Part shown: piece after piece, positions 51,130 through 61,159 of the stretch
Layout of the letters: every line of letters starts with the position of its first letter
Position numbering within the stretch: position 1 is the first letter of the stretch
Assembly: GCF_030658505.1 (NCBI RefSeq)
Contig: NZ_JAUTXR010000189.1
Coordinates: forward strand, 186,001 to 250,000
DNA: 64,000 bases
Reading direction: 5' to 3'
Origin: Stenotrophomonas raiganjensis (SeqCode)
Lineage (GTDB): Bacteria; Pseudomonadota; Gammaproteobacteria; Xanthomonadales; Xanthomonadaceae
The notes under the pieces: generated by a model
Database searches by the model: none
Told to the model about the DNA's origin: nothing
Seen by the model: only the letters and a program-made list of their open reading frames with translations
Position numbers and translations under genes: made by a program

Positions 51130-51825
51130 ATGGGCGCCATCTTCCATCTGCGGCACTACGGACAGGCCACCGGCCTTGACCGCCACGACTACGCGCAGTG
51201 GGTGCTGCCGGTGCAGGGCGAACTGCAGTTCGAGATGGAAGGCCGCGGTGGCCGCCTGGACCTGCTGCAGGGGGCCTTCGTGGCGGCGGGTGAGGCGCAT
51301 GACCAGATGGCCGACGGCCCGAATGGTTTCGTGATCGTCGACTGCCCGCCAGGCGTACTCGATGACGGCACCCAGGAACACCTGTGCCGACAGCGCTGGC
51401 TGTACCTGCCACTGGCGCTGCGCCAGCGTCTTGCCTGCGTGCAGGCAGGGCAATCGCTGCCGGCGCTGTTGCCCCAGTTGCTGCAGGTGTTCGCGCCCGC
51501 CGGCAGTGGAGCGCGCCTGCAGGGGCTGTGCGCGGCAGTGCAGGCCGAGCCGGGCCAGGCGTGGCCGGTGGCACGCATGGCCGCGTTCGTCGGGGTCAGC
51601 GAGAGCCGGTTGCATGCGCTGTTCCAGCGCGAGTTCGGGCTGAGCCCGCAGGCCTGGCTCAGTGCGTGCCGGTTGCGCTGGGCCAAGCATCAGCTGCGCG
51701 TCAGTACCGCACCGATCAGCGATATCGCTCTGGCTGCAGGCTATTCCGAGCAGAGCGCACTGACCCGTGCACTGCGTCGCGAGTGTGGCCAGACCCCCGC
51801 TGCGTGGCGCCGGGGCGCAGGCTGA
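51130..51825 (+). CDS. AraC-family transcriptional regulator
   Basis: A 231-aa regulator with an N-terminal cupin (HDYAQWVLPVQGELQFEMEG) and C-terminal AraC HTH (ARMAAFVGVSESRLHALFQREFGLSPQAWL and ISDIALAAGYSEQSALTRALRRECGQTPAAWR). It is followed by a DMT transporter gene on the same strand, its likely target. Confidence 0.87.
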   Translation: MGAIFHLRHYGQATGLDRHDYAQWVLPVQGELQFEMEGRGGRLDLLQGAFVAAGEAHDQMADGPNGFVIVDCPPGVLDDGTQEHLCRQRWLYLPLALRQRLACVQAGQSLPALLPQLLQVFAPAGSGARLQGLCAAVQAEPGQAWPVARMAAFVGVSESRLHALFQREFGLSPQAWLSACRLRWAKHQLRVSTAPISDIALAAGYSEQSALTRALRRECGQTPAAWRRGAG

Positions 51826-51828
51826 CTT

Positions 51829-51903
51829 GTAGAGCCGAGCCTACGCTCGGCTGTCCTTATCTGCACAGTGGCCAATCGCAGCCGAGCATTGGCTCGGCTC
51901 TAC
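51829..51903. repeat. SMAG repeat pair
   Basis: Left unit 51829-51852 (GTAGAGCCGAGCC.ACGCTCGGC) and inverted right unit 51880-51903 (GCCGAGCATTGGCTCGGC then TCTAC) lie between the AraC-type and transporter genes; the arms are complementary to each other. Confidence 0.85.
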
Positions 51904-51990
51904 AGAGATGACAAGGCAGTAGCCTCGGTCAAGAACGCAGCACCGGTCACCGCGTACACTGCGCGGCCTCTTCTCCCCCGAAGACACCGA

Positions 51991-52941
51991 ATGCGCAACA
52001 ACCCGATGGCCCTGGGCATCGCCAATGGCGTTGCCGCCGGCGCGCTGTGGGGCGTGGTCTTCCTCGCGCCCGCCGTGCTGCAGTCGTTCAATGCCCTGCA
52101 GCTTTCCGCCGGCCGTTATCTGGTCTATGGACTGATCGCCGTCGCCCTGCTGCTGCCGCGCTGGAAGCGGTTGGCGCCACAGCTCGGCCGCGCCGAGTGG
52201 ATCGGCCTGTTGTGGCTCAGCCTGGCGGGCAATCTCGTGTACTTCCTGCTGCTGGCCACGGCGGTGCAGTGGGCCGGGGGCGCGGCGGCGTCGTTGATCG
52301 TCGGCCTGATCCCGGTGGTGGTCACCCTGGTGGGTGTACGCGAGCAGGGCGCGGTGCCGCTGAAGCAGCTGTTGCCGGCGCTGGGCCTGTGCGTGCTTGG
52401 CGTGGCGCTGGTTGGCTGGGAAGCACTGATGTCCGAGCACCTGGCAACGCCGTGGCGGCAACGCCTGATCGGCCTGCTGTGCGCCTTTGGTGCGCTGTTC
52501 TCGTGGGCGCTGTACTCGATCGGCAACAGCCGCTGGCTGGCGCGCAGGCCGGATCTGTCCAGCCACGACTGGTCGCTGCTGACCGGCGTCACCACGGGCG
52601 GGCTGGCCCTGCTGCTGGTGCCGATGGCCTTCATCGGTCACAGCGGAAGCCATACGGCGGCGCAGTGGAGCGGCTTCTGGGCGATCAGTGCCGGCGTGGC
52701 GGTGGTGGCGTCGATCCTCGGCAACGCGTTCTGGAACCGCGCCAGCCGCCTGCTGCCGCTGACCCTGACCGGACAGATGATCGTGTTCGAGACCCTGTTC
52801 GCACTGCTGTACGCCTTCGCCTGGCAACGGCGCTGGCCCACCCTGCTTGAGGCGTTGGCGATCGTGTTCCTGGTGGCGGGCGTGATGCTGTGCGCGCATG
52901 CGCATCGCACGCCGCGGGCAATCGCCGAACATGCCGGCTGA
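51991..52941 (+). CDS. EamA/DMT-family transporter
   Basis: A 316-aa inner-membrane exporter with ten hydrophobic segments in two EamA repeats (ANGVAAGALWGVVFLAPAVL and CAFGALFSWALYSIGNSRWLA). It is likely to export a metabolite or amino acid. It is preceded by an AraC-type regulator and a SMAG pair. Substrate unknown. Confidence 0.87.
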   Translation: MRNNPMALGIANGVAAGALWGVVFLAPAVLQSFNALQLSAGRYLVYGLIAVALLLPRWKRLAPQLGRAEWIGLLWLSLAGNLVYFLLLATAVQWAGGAAASLIVGLIPVVVTLVGVREQGAVPLKQLLPALGLCVLGVALVGWEALMSEHLATPWRQRLIGLLCAFGALFSWALYSIGNSRWLARRPDLSSHDWSLLTGVTTGGLALLLVPMAFIGHSGSHTAAQWSGFWAISAGVAVVASILGNAFWNRASRLLPLTLTGQMIVFETLFALLYAFAWQRRWPTLLEALAIVFLVAGVMLCAHAHRTPRAIAEHAG

Positions 52942-53079
52942 ATGCGGTCCGCAAGCGCGCTGATGATGGCTTGGTCTCAATTGCAACCAAATGCCGGCAC
53001 GTTGGCCGATGATCGCCACAGCGTATTTTTGCATCGCAGCACTTGACAGCCGCCCGGCGCACAGTGTTTTCTGTACGCC

Positions 53080-53214
53080 ATGGTCCTTGATGCCGCCCAC
53101 GCCAGCCTGATCGCCTCCGCCACCGCGGGCCGTTCGACTGCGCCGGTCGCCACCACCACCATTACCACCACCACCGTCACCACTGCCCTGGTGCGGCCCG
53201 TCGTCTTCGTGTAA
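53080..53214 (+). CDS. thrL: thr operon leader peptide
   Basis: A 44-residue peptide ending shortly before thrA. It contains the run TTTITTTTVTT at about residues 25-35, with nine Thr codons (all ACC or ACT) plus Ile and Val. Ribosome stalling here when charged tRNA-Thr is scarce should favour an alternative RNA fold and allow transcription of thrABC. Upstream residues are not typical of short leaders, so a downstream start is possible. Confidence 0.85.
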   Translation: MVLDAAHASLIASATAGRSTAPVATTTITTTTVTTALVRPVVFV

Positions 53215-53254
53215 CTCCCGAAAACCACGGCCCCGCACCATCCAGGTGGCGGGG
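53190..53254 (+). promoter_or_regulatory. thr attenuator with exclusive hairpins
   Basis: GGTGCGG (53190-53196, end of the leader gene) can pair with CCGCACC (53233-53239). Alternatively CCCCGCACC (53231-53239) pairs with GGTG-GCGGGG (53245-53254) in a 9-bp stem with one bulged G. The two are mutually exclusive, as in attenuators, but no U-run follows the second stem, so termination may be Rho-dependent or the stem may act as a pause. Confidence 0.6.
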
Positions 53255-53298
53255 AAACTCGACACCTGCATGCGACGGGGCCTCCTGCCGAGGTCTGC

Positions 53299-55803
53299 AT
53301 GTCTTCCCACGCCCCCGCCCAACCCGTAGCCCCGGTCGATCTGGCCGCACCGTCCATCGTCGTGCACAAGTTCGGCGGTACCTCGGTGGCCGATGCCGAA
53401 CGCTACCGCCATGTCGCCAGCCTGCTGCTGGCCCGCCCGGAGTCGCTGCAGGTCACCGTCGTCTCGGCGATGAAGGGCGTCACCGACGCGCTGATCGAGC
53501 TGGCGCAGCTGGCAGCCAAGGGTGATGAAGGCTGGCGCGAGGCCTGGCATGCGCTGCGCGCACGCCATCGTGGCGCGGCCGTCGCCCTGCTCGGCGAGCA
53601 GGTGGGTGAGACGGTGGAATGGATCGACGCGCGCTTCGAGCAGTTGGCCGAAGTGCTGGCCGCGCTTGCGGTGATCGGCGAGTTGCCGCGCGAAGTACTG
53701 GACCGCGTGCAGGGCCTGGGCGAGGTGTTCTCCGCGCAGCTGCTCGGCACCCATCTGCGCGCGGTGGGTGAAGACTGCGCCGTGCTTGATGCGCGCGATG
53801 TGCTGGTGGTCGGGCATGGGGAGCTGGGCGTGGACGTCGACTGGGAAGCCAGTGCCGACCGCTTGGCCAAGTGGCGCCTGCAGCATCCCCAGCCGCGGGT
53901 GGTTGCCACGGGTTTCGTCGCCCGTGACCGCCATGACCGCATCACCACCCTCGGCCGCAACGGCAGCGACTACTCCGGTGCGATCTTTGCCGCGCTGTTC
54001 AACGCTGACGAGCTGCACATCTGGACCGATGTCGATGGCGTGCTGTCGGCCGATCCGTGGTTGGTGCCCGAGGCGGTGCAGCTGGAATCGCTGAGCTACG
54101 ACGAGGCCTGCGAACTGGCCTATTTCGGCGCCAAGGTGGTGCATCCGCAGACGATGTCGCCAGCGATCCGCCTCGGCCTGCCGATCTTCATCCGCAATAC
54201 CTTCCAGCCGGCCCATCCGGGCACGCGCATCTCCGCCGAGCGCTCGCCACGCGGGCCGGTGAAGGGCCTGACCCTGAGCCCCGGGCTGGCCCTGCTGAAC
54301 CTGGAGGGCACAGGGCTGATCGGTGTGCCGGGTACGGCCGAGCGCGTGTTTGCCGCGCTGCGCCAGGCGCAGGTATCGGTGGTGATGATCTCGCAGGGGT
54401 CGTCGGAGCATTCGATTTGCTGCGTGGTGCGTGCTGCCGAAGCGGCGCGTGGCCGCGAGGCGCTGCTGCATGCGTTCGCGCACGAGTTGTCGGTGGGCCA
54501 GGTGCAGCGCGTGCAGGTCAGTGACGGCGTCAGCGTGCTGGCGGCGGTGGGTGACGGCATGGCCGGGCAGCCGGGCGTGGCGGCGCGCCTGTTCGAGGCG
54601 TTGGGGCGTGCGCAGGTGAACATCCTGGCGATCGCGCAGGGCTCGTCGGAGCGCAACATTTCAGTGGCGGTGGACAGCGCCGATGCCACCCGCGCATTGC
54701 GTGCCGCACACGCCGGCTTCTGGTTGTCGCCGCAGACGTTTGCGGTGGGCGTGATCGGGCCGGGCAATGTCGGCGCGGCACTGCTGGACCAGCTGCTGGC
54801 GGCGCGCCCGCAGCTGCTGGCCAAGGCCAATGTCGACCTGCGCCTGCGCGCGCTGGCCTCGCGTTCGCGCATGCGCCTGGAAGTGGACGGCCTGCACGCC
54901 GACTGGCGCCAAGCACTGCAGCAAGCGGGCGAGTCCAGCGATCTGGATCGCTTCACCGAACACCTGCTGGGCGCACACCTGCCGCATGCCGTGGTGATCG
55001 ACTGCAGCGGCAGTGCCGAGGTGGCCGAGCGCTATGAAGGCTGGTTGGCCGCCGGCATCCACGTGGTCACCCCGAACAAGCAGGCCGGTGCCGGGCCGCT
55101 GCCGCGCTACCAGCGCATCCGTGCTGCGGCGGCGGCCAGTGGCGCGCGTTTCCGCTATGAGGCGACGGTGGGGGCCGGGCTGCCGGTGATCACCACGCTG
55201 CGTGATCTGGTCGATACCGGTGACGAGGTGCTGGCTATTGAAGGTATCTTCTCCGGCACGCTGGCCTGGCTGTTCAACCGGTTTGATGGCAGCCAGCCGT
55301 TCTCGCAGCTGGTCGCGCAGGCGCGTTCGATGGGCTACACCGAGCCGGACCCGCGCGATGACCTGTCCGGCGTGGACGTGGCGCGCAAGCTGGTGATCCT
55401 CGCGCGCGAGGCCGGACACACGCTCAGCCTGGAGCAGGTGCAGGTGGAAAGCCTGGTGCCGGCACTGCTGCGCGAGGGCAGCGTAGAGGACTTCATGGCG
55501 CGGTTGGGCGAGTCCGATGCCAGCCTGCTGCAGCGACTGCAGGAGGCGCGGGCGCGCGGCGCGGTGCTGCGCTACGTTGCGCAGCTGGGTGCCGATGGTG
55601 CCTCGGTGGGCCTGCAGGAGCTGCCGGCCGACCACGCCTTCGCCAACCTGCGGCTGACCGACAACGTGGTGCAGTTCCGCACCCGCCGCTATTGCGAGAA
55701 CCCGCTGGTGGTGCAGGGGCCGGGCGCGGGCCCGGAGGTGACGGCGGCAGGCGTGTTCGCCGACCTGCTGCGGGTGGCCGCCGGCGAAGGAGCGCGCCTG
55801 TGA
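53299..55803 (+). CDS. thrA: bifunctional aspartokinase/homoserine dehydrogenase
   Basis: An 834-aa two-domain enzyme carrying out the first and third steps of threonine synthesis. The aspartokinase domain (about residues 20-330) has KFGGTS at 24-29 and NGSDYSGA; two ACT-type regulatory segments follow ([30 protein letters not shown]); the dehydrogenase part starts near 485 with [10 protein letters not shown] and includes [12 protein letters not shown]. It is feedback-regulated by threonine in its family. It overlaps thrB by 4 bp. Confidence 0.96.
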   Translation: MSSHAPAQPVAPVDLAAPSIVVHKFGGTSVADAERYRHVASLLLARPESLQVTVVSAMKGVTDALIELAQLAAKGDEGWREAWHALRARHRGAAVALLGEQVGETVEWIDARFEQLAEVLAALAVIGELPREVLDRVQGLGEVFSAQLLGTHLRAVGEDCAVLDARDVLVVGHGELGVDVDWEASADRLAKWRLQHPQPRVVATGFVARDRHDRITTLGRNGSDYSGAIFAALFNADELHIWTDVDGVLSADPWLVPEAVQLESLSYDEACELAYFGAKVVHPQTMSPAIRLGLPIFIRNTFQPAHPGTRISAERSPRGPVKGLTLSPGLALLNLEGTGLIGVPGTAERVFAALRQAQVSVVMISQGSSEHSICCVVRAAEAARGREALLHAFAHELSVGQVQRVQVSDGVSVLAAVGDGMAGQPGVAARLFEALGRAQVNILAIAQGSSERNISVAVDSADATRALRAAHAGFWLSPQTFAVGVIGPGNVGAALLDQLLAARPQLLAKANVDLRLRALASRSRMRLEVDGLHADWRQALQQAGESSDLDRFTEHLLGAHLPHAVVIDCSGSAEVAERYEGWLAAGIHVVTPNKQAGAGPLPRYQRIRAAAAASGARFRYEATVGAGLPVITTLRDLVDTGDEVLAIEGIFSGTLAWLFNRFDGSQPFSQLVAQARSMGYTEPDPRDDLSGVDVARKLVILAREAGHTLSLEQVQVESLVPALLREGSVEDFMARLGESDASLLQRLQEARARGAVLRYVAQLGADGASVGLQELPADHAFANLRLTDNVVQFRTRRYCENPLVVQGPGAGPEVTAAGVFADLLRVAAGEGARL

Positions 55804-56714
55804 TCGCACGTGCGTTCGCGCCTGCCTCGGTGGCCAACGTGGCAGTGGGCTTCGACATTCTGGGGCATGCCATTGCCGGGGGCGGCGATATGGTGAGCGT
55901 GCGGCGTATCGATGAGCCGGTGGTGCGCATCGAGGCGATCCGTGGCAGTGCGGTCGAACTGCCGCTGGAGGCGGCCGGAAACACGGCAGGTGCTGCGTTG
56001 ATGTCGCTGCGCGCAGGGCTGGGCCTGGACTTCGGCTTCGCGGTGGAAATCGACAAGGGCATTCCGTTCGGTTCCGGCATGGGCGGTTCGGCAGCGTCAT
56101 GCGTTGCAGCGCTGGTTGCCGCCAACGCGCTGCTGGATGTACCGCTGTCGCGCGAGGCGCTGTATCCGTTTGCGCTCGACGGCGAGGCGGTGGCCAGCGG
56201 TGGCCGCCACGGCGACAACGTGGGGCCGCTGCTGCTGGGTGGTCTTGCGCTGTGTACGGCCGACCGCCTGCTGCCAATTCCGGTGCCGGCGACCTGGCAC
56301 AGCCTGCTGGTGCATCCGCACGCGGTGCTGGAAACACGCCGTGCGCGCCAGGTGCTGCAGGGCAGCTACGCGCTGGGTGAATTCGTGGCACAGAGTGCGA
56401 ACCTCGCGCTGGTACTCAGTGGTTGCCATCGTAGTGATGCGGCGCTGGTGCGTGCCGGCCTGCGTGACGTGCTGGTGGAGCCGCGCCGCGCCGGCCTGAT
56501 TGTGGGCTTCGAGGCCGCACGCGATGCGGCGCTGTCTGCCCATGCGATGGGCGCGGGCATCTCGGGCGCCGGCCCCAGCGTGTTCGCCTGGTTCGAGGAC
56601 GCCGACCAGGCCCGTGCCGCTGCCGCACCGGTGCAGGCGGCATTTGCCGCCGCCGGTTTCGACAGCGATGCCTGGGTGTCGCCGCTGGATGCACCGGGAG
56701 CCCGCTTGTGCTGA
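55800..56714 (+). CDS. thrB: homoserine kinase
   Basis: GHMP-family kinase of 304 aa phosphorylating homoserine. The ATP-binding motif [14 protein letters not shown] lies near residues 87-100; [14 protein letters not shown] opens the protein and [11 protein letters not shown] is the C-terminal motif 3. Start GTG 55800 overlaps the thrA stop; a longer upstream frame lies inside thrA. Confidence 0.95.
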   Translation: MIARAFAPASVANVAVGFDILGHAIAGGGDMVSVRRIDEPVVRIEAIRGSAVELPLEAAGNTAGAALMSLRAGLGLDFGFAVEIDKGIPFGSGMGGSAASCVAALVAANALLDVPLSREALYPFALDGEAVASGGRHGDNVGPLLLGGLALCTADRLLPIPVPATWHSLLVHPHAVLETRRARQVLQGSYALGEFVAQSANLALVLSGCHRSDAALVRAGLRDVLVEPRRAGLIVGFEAARDAALSAHAMGAGISGAGPSVFAWFEDADQARAAAAPVQAAFAAAGFDSDAWVSPLDAPGARLC

Positions 56715-56743
56715 ACCCTTACCCTCTTTTGGATACCGAACCC

Positions 56744-58030
56744 ATGCAATTTGTTTCGACCCGGGGTCAGTCCCCGGCCGTTGGCCTCAGTGCGGCGATC
56801 GCTGCAGGATTGGCGCCCGATGGAGGGCTGTATGTTCCGCAGGTGCTGCCGGCGGCACGTGAGCTGCGGGCCGGCGCAACGCTGGGCGATACCGCCGCCG
56901 ATCTGCTGGCACCGTTCTTTTCCGGCGACGCGCTGGAGTCTGCGTTGCCGTCGATCTGCCGGGAAGCGTTCGACTTTCAGGTTCCGCTGCGTGCGCTCGG
57001 CGGCGGTGACCACGTGCTGGAACTGTTCCATGGGCCGACAGCGGCGTTCAAGGACATCGGCGCGCGCTTCCTGGCCGGAACACTGTCGCGGCTGCAGGCC
57101 GGCAAGGACCGTGACCTGACGATTGTTGTCGCCACGTCTGGCGATACCGGCGCCGCCGTTGCTGCGGCCTTCCATCGCCAGCCCGGCGTGCGCGTGGTGG
57201 TGCTGTATCCGGATGGCCGCGTGTCACCGCGCCAGGCGCATCAGCTCGGCTGCTTCGGCGACAACATCCAGGCGCTGCGCGTGGCCGGTGCTTTCGACGA
57301 TTGCCAGGCGATGGTCAAGCAGGCACTGGCTGACCGCGAACTGCAGGCGCAGGTGGCGCTGAGTTCGGCCAACAGCATCAGCCTCGGCCGCCTGCTGCCG
57401 CAGATGAGCTACTACGCGCATGCGGCGTTGACGCACTACGCCGCGCATCGTCGCCGGCTCAACCTGGTGGTGCCGACCGGCAACCTGGGCAATGCGATGG
57501 CCGCAGTGCTGGCGCGCGCGCTGGGCGTGCCCATCGGGCAGATCGTGCTGGCCACCAATGCCAATGCCGTGCTGCCGGCGTACTTCAATGGTGGTGACTA
57601 CCGGCCGCAGGCCAGCGTGGCGACGGTGGCCAATGCGATGGACGTGGGGGCACCCAGCAACTTCGAGCGCCTGCGTTGGCTCTACCAGGACGATGACGCC
57701 GAACTGCGTGCGGCCTTCCGTGCCTTCGCCGTGGATGACGTGACCATCCGGGCGATGATCGCAGCGGCGCATGCCAGCAGCGGCGAGCTGTTCTGCCCAC
57801 ACACGGCGACGGCGGTGAAAGTGCTGCAGGACCTGCGCGCACGCGGTGCCAAGGGCGACTGGGCGGTGGTGGCCACCGCACACCCGGCCAAGTTCGAGGC
57901 CGTGGTGGAGCCGTTGATCGGTGAACCCGTGGCCGTGCCACCGGCATTGGATGCACTGTTGCAGCGGCCGGCGCATGCGGAGCCGTTGGCGGCCGATTAC
58001 GCGGCGTTGCGTGAGGTGTTGCTGCGCTGA
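56744..58030 (+). CDS. thrC: threonine synthase
   Basis: PLP enzyme of 428 aa converting phosphohomoserine to threonine. The Schiff-base Lys lies in PTAAFKDIGARF near residue 105; ATSGDTGAAVAAAF binds the PLP phosphate; NSISLGRLLPQ and VPTGNLGN follow, as in proteobacterial ThrC. ATG 56744 gives the usual MQFVSTRG start. Last gene of the operon. Confidence 0.96.
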   Translation: MQFVSTRGQSPAVGLSAAIAAGLAPDGGLYVPQVLPAARELRAGATLGDTAADLLAPFFSGDALESALPSICREAFDFQVPLRALGGGDHVLELFHGPTAAFKDIGARFLAGTLSRLQAGKDRDLTIVVATSGDTGAAVAAAFHRQPGVRVVVLYPDGRVSPRQAHQLGCFGDNIQALRVAGAFDDCQAMVKQALADRELQAQVALSSANSISLGRLLPQMSYYAHAALTHYAAHRRRLNLVVPTGNLGNAMAAVLARALGVPIGQIVLATNANAVLPAYFNGGDYRPQASVATVANAMDVGAPSNFERLRWLYQDDDAELRAAFRAFAVDDVTIRAMIAAAHASSGELFCPHTATAVKVLQDLRARGAKGDWAVVATAHPAKFEAVVEPLIGEPVAVPPALDALLQRPAHAEPLAADYAALREVLLR

Positions 58031-58042
58031 CCGAGAATGCCT

Positions 58043-58160
58043 GGTTGCCGGCCAGCGGCCGGCCCCACCCGTGCTGCCTATCGCGGGGAGTGCCCGCCGC
58101 AGGCCGGCCACCCCCTGTGCGTATTTGGGGGGGTTGGGCGGCCGGCGGCCCGGCAACCCC
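58043..58160. repeat. GC-rich inverted repeats between convergent thrC and fnr-like genes
   Basis: GGTTGCCGGCCAGCGGCCGGCCCC at the left and the inverse of a similar unit (GGCGGCCGGCGGCCCGGCAACC) at the right, each self-complementary. They look like diverged GTAG/SMAG-type elements and sit where two transcripts converge, so they may serve as a shared terminator. A G7 run lies at 58128-58134. Confidence 0.6.
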
Positions 58161-58176
58161 ATGAACCGTGATGCGG

Positions 58177-58929
58177 TCAGATCAACCCTTCACCGGCCAA
58201 CGCGCGCAGCCCGTCCTCGTCGAGAATCTCCACCACGTTCAGGTGGGGCAGGGCGATCAGGCCCTGCTGGCGCAGCTTGGTGAAGGTGCGGCTGACCGTT
58301 TCCATGGTCAGGCCCAGATGATCGGCGATGTCGCCGCGGCCCATCGGCAGCGACACGCGCAGGCCATCGCCGCCGAGCTTGGCCTCGCGCGCGGCCAGGC
58401 GCAGCAGGAAATCGGCCAGTTTTTCCGCCGGCTGCAGGCGGGCCAGCGCCAGCGCAGCATCCTGCGCGGCGTCCAGCTCCTGGCAGGCGCGCTGCAGCAA
58501 CTTGCGCTCCAGGTGCGGGAAGCGGCTGCGCAGCGCCTTCATCTGTGGCAGCGCGACGCGGCAGACACGGCTGTCGGCGATGGCTTCGATGTCGTAGCGG
58601 TGATGGTCGCTGCCGCTCAGGCCCAGGTAGTCGCCGGGCAGCACGAAGCCGTTGATCTGGCGGCGGCCGTCGGCCAGGGTGCGTACCAGGCGCAGTGCGC
58701 CGGCAGTCAATGTATAGACATGGTCGCGTTCTTCACCCGTGCGGGCCAGCGTGCTGCCCATGCTGACCTGCTGCGAAACAGTGACCTGTTCCAGCGCCTG
58801 CACTTCATCGGGCGACAGCGCCGAACACACCGCAAGGTGGCGAACCGAGCAGTGCAGGCAGTCCAGCGTGGTGCAGGACGGCGAGGCGGGATCGTTGGTG
58901 GCGGGCGGAGCGCCGGAAGGCCGTGACAT
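58177..58929 (-). CDS. FNR-type Crp/Fnr transcriptional regulator
   Basis: A 250-aa regulator. The N-terminal cysteines C19, C24, C27 and C35 ([18 protein letters not shown]) and a Cys in DSRVCRV could bind an oxygen-sensitive 4Fe-4S cluster as in FNR/ANR, although spacing differs. The effector domain is followed by the [32 protein letters not shown], with E-x2-SR, the recognition-helix pattern for TTGAT half-sites. Probably controls anaerobic or microaerobic genes. Confidence 0.87.
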   Translation of the reverse strand: MSRPSGAPPATNDPASPSCTTLDCLHCSVRHLAVCSALSPDEVQALEQVTVSQQVSMGSTLARTGEERDHVYTLTAGALRLVRTLADGRRQINGFVLPGDYLGLSGSDHHRYDIEAIADSRVCRVALPQMKALRSRFPHLERKLLQRACQELDAAQDAALALARLQPAEKLADFLLRLAAREAKLGGDGLRVSLPMGRGDIADHLGLTMETVSRTFTKLRQQGLIALPHLNVVEILDEDGLRALAGEGLI

Positions 58930-59055
58930 GTTGCGGGGGCGTATCGCGGGCGGGGAGGGCCGTATGATACTTCAAGCGGCCGTTCGACCCTGCCCGAGGC
59001 GGGGGCGCTAGAATGTCGCCCCCTCCCACGTCCCGTTCCAGCAGGAGTTCCGCCC

Positions 59056-60453
59056 GTGATCAAGCCCCGTACCCCGCCCGGCACCCTTGAACTGCTGCCG
59101 CGCGAGCAGATTGCGTTCCAGCGCATGCTGGACGTCATCCGCCGCAACTACGAGCGCTTCGGGTTCCTGCCGGTGGAGACGCCGGTGTTCGAGCTGTCCG
59201 ATGTGCTGCTGACCAAGTCCGGTGGCGAAACCGAACGCCAGGTGTATTTCGTGCAGTCCACCGGTGCGCTGGCCAATGCGGCCGAATCGGGCGACCGCTC
59301 GCTGCCGGAAATGGCGCTGCGCTTCGACCTGACCGTGCCACTGGCGCGCTACGTGGCCGAGCACGAGCACGAGCTCACGTTCCCCTTCCGTCGCTACCAG
59401 ATGCAGCGCGTTTATCGCGGCGAGCGCGCCCAGCGCGGCCGTTTCCGCGAGTTCTACCAGTGCGACATCGACGTGATCGGCAAGGACAGCCTTAGCGTGC
59501 GTTACGACGCCGAGGTGCTGGCGGTCATCCACGCAGTGTTCTCGGAACTGCGCATCGGTGACTTCAGCATCCAGCTGAACAACCGCAAGCTGATGCGCGG
59601 CTTCTTCGAAAGCCTGGGCGTGGCCGAGGGGGAGCGCCAGCTGGCCGTGTTGCGCGAAGTGGACAAGCTGGACAAGCGCGGCGCCGACTACGTGCGCGAG
59701 ACGCTGGTCGGCGAAGGCTTCAACATCCCGGCCGAGCAGGTCGAGAAGATCCTGGCCTTCGTGGCGGTGCGTTCGCAGGGTCATGCCGATGCGCTGGCTC
59801 AGCTGGCCGCGCTGGAAACTGGCGCAGCTTCGTCGGAGACGCTGCGCACCGGCGTCGCCGAACTGCGTGAAGTGCTGCAGCTGGTGCAGGCGCTGGGCGT
59901 GCCGGAAAGTGCGTACTGCCTGAATTTCTCCATCGCGCGCGGCCTGGACTATTACACCGGCACCGTCTACGAGACCACGTTGACCGACCACCCGCAGATC
60001 GGCTCGATCTGTTCGGGCGGCCGTTACGAGGATCTGGCCAGCCATTACAGCAAGTCGAAGCTGCCGGGCGTGGGCATTTCCATCGGCCTGTCGCGCCTGT
60101 TCTGGCAGTTGCGCGAGGCCGGGCTGATCGACGGCATCGAGGCCAGCAGCGTGCAGGCGCTGGTGGCGCTGATGGACGAGCAGGGCATGCCGCAGTCACT
60201 GGATATCGCCCGCCGCCTGCGCGCCGGTGGCATCAACACCGAAGTGCAGATGGAGCCGAAGAAGATCGGCAAGCAGTTCCAGTACGCGGCCAAGGCCGGT
60301 ATCCGCTTCGTGGTGCTGGCCGGTGAGGACGAGCTGGCACGCGGCGTGGTGGCGGTGAAGGATCTGCTGCGCGAGCAGCAGTTCGAAGTTTCCCGCGATG
60401 AGCTGGCCAGCACCCTGCAGGTGGAGCTGGAGCAGTCCAAGGCGATGGCCTGA
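59056..60453 (+). CDS. hisS: histidyl-tRNA synthetase
   Basis: Class II aminoacyl-tRNA synthetase of 465 aa. Motif 2 [18 protein letters not shown] (about residues 109-126), histidine-binding [12 protein letters not shown] near 295-306, motif 3 [13 protein letters not shown], and a C-terminal anticodon domain. All catalytic motifs are present, so it is a synthetase and not HisZ. It lies directly upstream of the his operon region, sharing a transcript with a small lipoprotein gene. Confidence 0.95.
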   Translation: MIKPRTPPGTLELLPREQIAFQRMLDVIRRNYERFGFLPVETPVFELSDVLLTKSGGETERQVYFVQSTGALANAAESGDRSLPEMALRFDLTVPLARYVAEHEHELTFPFRRYQMQRVYRGERAQRGRFREFYQCDIDVIGKDSLSVRYDAEVLAVIHAVFSELRIGDFSIQLNNRKLMRGFFESLGVAEGERQLAVLREVDKLDKRGADYVRETLVGEGFNIPAEQVEKILAFVAVRSQGHADALAQLAALETGAASSETLRTGVAELREVLQLVQALGVPESAYCLNFSIARGLDYYTGTVYETTLTDHPQIGSICSGGRYEDLASHYSKSKLPGVGISIGLSRLFWQLREAGLIDGIEASSVQALVALMDEQGMPQSLDIARRLRAGGINTEVQMEPKKIGKQFQYAAKAGIRFVVLAGEDELARGVVAVKDLLREQQFEVSRDELASTLQVELEQSKAMA

Positions 60454-60746
60454 TGCGGGCCGCCCCAGGGGCGCTGTGCGTGCTCCTGCTGGCGGGCTGC
60501 CAGAGCGACCCGGCGCTGCACGGCGTGCGGATCGGGCCGGGCCAGTACCGGCTGCAGGTCGATCGCTGCCACGTGGTCGATCGCGCGCAGCTGGAGGGCG
60601 ACCTGCAGGCCCTGGCCTCACGGGCGTGTCCGGCGGGCGCGGGAGCGTTGGAGAACATCCAGTCCCTGCCGAGCCGGCAGGGCAGCCTGTTCGGTGAATG
60701 CCTGCGGCGCGGGGCGCTGCAGGCCGAGGTGCGCTGTATGCCCTGA
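60453..60746 (+). CDS. small lipoprotein downstream of hisS
   Basis: A 97-aa protein starting on the last base of the hisS stop. The signal ends in lipobox LLAGC (Cys16) followed by QS, so it is probably outer-membrane anchored. The mature part has four Cys. No family recognised; a strong terminator follows. Confidence 0.65.
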   Translation: MRAAPGALCVLLLAGCQSDPALHGVRIGPGQYRLQVDRCHVVDRAQLEGDLQALASRACPAGAGALENIQSLPSRQGSLFGECLRRGALQAEVRCMP

Positions 60747-60772
60747 GCCGGGTCAGGTTGTTGATTTGAAAG

Positions 60773-60801
60773 AAAAACGCCCACCTTTCGGTGGGCGTTT
60801 T
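60773..60801. terminator. bidirectional intrinsic terminator
   Basis: AAAACGCCCACC pairs with GGTGGGCGTTTT around TTTC: a 12-bp stem with T-run on the plus strand and A-run upstream. It ends the hisS-lipoprotein transcript. Confidence 0.93.
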
Positions 60802-60820
60802 GCGTTTCCGGACGAAGCGC

Positions 60821-60843
60821 AGTCGAGCATGGCTCGACTCTAC
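60821..60843. repeat. single SMAG-like palindrome
   Basis: AGTCGAGCATGGCTCGACT then CTAC: one GTAG-headed palindrome in inverse orientation, with GTCGAG in place of GCCGAG. Confidence 0.75.
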
Positions 60844-60900
60844 AAAAGCCGGTTCCGATCCGATCCATGCTGTTCTGACAGCTCGCGGCCAACTGTCGAA

Positions 60901-61002
60901 GGCGGGGTGGGTCCGGTTGAGGGGGCGTGAGCCGCATGGATGCGGCGACCGAGCTTACATGGACGTACTTGCAGCGCCCCCCTCAACCGGATCCATCCCG
61001 CC
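60901..61002. repeat. 102-bp inverted-repeat element
   Basis: Arms GGCGGGGTGGGTCCGGTTGAG (from 60901) and CTCAACCGGATCC then ATCCCGCC (to 61002) are complementary with few mismatches; G-rich and C-rich stretches continue the stem inward. The loop carries a second hairpin CCGCATGGATGCGG. No coding frame. The intergenic region 60747-61138 otherwise holds the terminator, a SMAG unit and the next promoter. Confidence 0.75.
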
Positions 61003-61091
61003 AACCTGCAGAAAACCAGCTTCTGCTATTGCTCTGGCTGTTGCCTCTGCGGGTGCAGGGCAGCAGCCCTGCCGCCCCCTCATCCCTTGAT

Positions 61092-61140
61092 TTGACGCAC
61101 TGCGCAAGAACGCGCTAATGTACTAACGCGCTATTACATT
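61092..61140 (+). promoter_or_regulatory. promoter and operator of the his-operon regulator
   Basis: TTGACG (61092-61097), 18 bp, TAATGT (61116-61121) fit a sigma-70 promoter. The -10 box overlaps a 24-bp palindrome at 61117-61140, AATGTA-x-TA-x-CGCG-x-TA-x-TACATT, with only three mismatched symmetric pairs. The next gene encodes a TrpR-like protein, so autoregulation is likely. Confidence 0.7.
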
Positions 61141-61159
61141 GATGCATGGAAACGACCCC

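Noticed and set aside
53151..53184. ACC trinucleotide microsatellite
   Set aside because: The repeats are Thr codons of the leader peptide and are explained by attenuation.
51841..54483. Very long minus-strand open frame (880 codons) across the DMT transporter and thrA
   Set aside because: It is antisense to well-conserved genes, starts in a SMAG repeat and has His/Gln/Arg-rich composition typical of shadow frames in high-GC DNA. The same applies to long antisense frames at 5176-6471, 7554-9296, 54661-56391 and 61910-63667.
59056..60453. HisZ (regulatory HisS paralogue)
   Set aside because: All catalytic motifs of histidyl-tRNA synthetase are present, the anticodon domain is complete, and the long-form HisG does not need HisZ.
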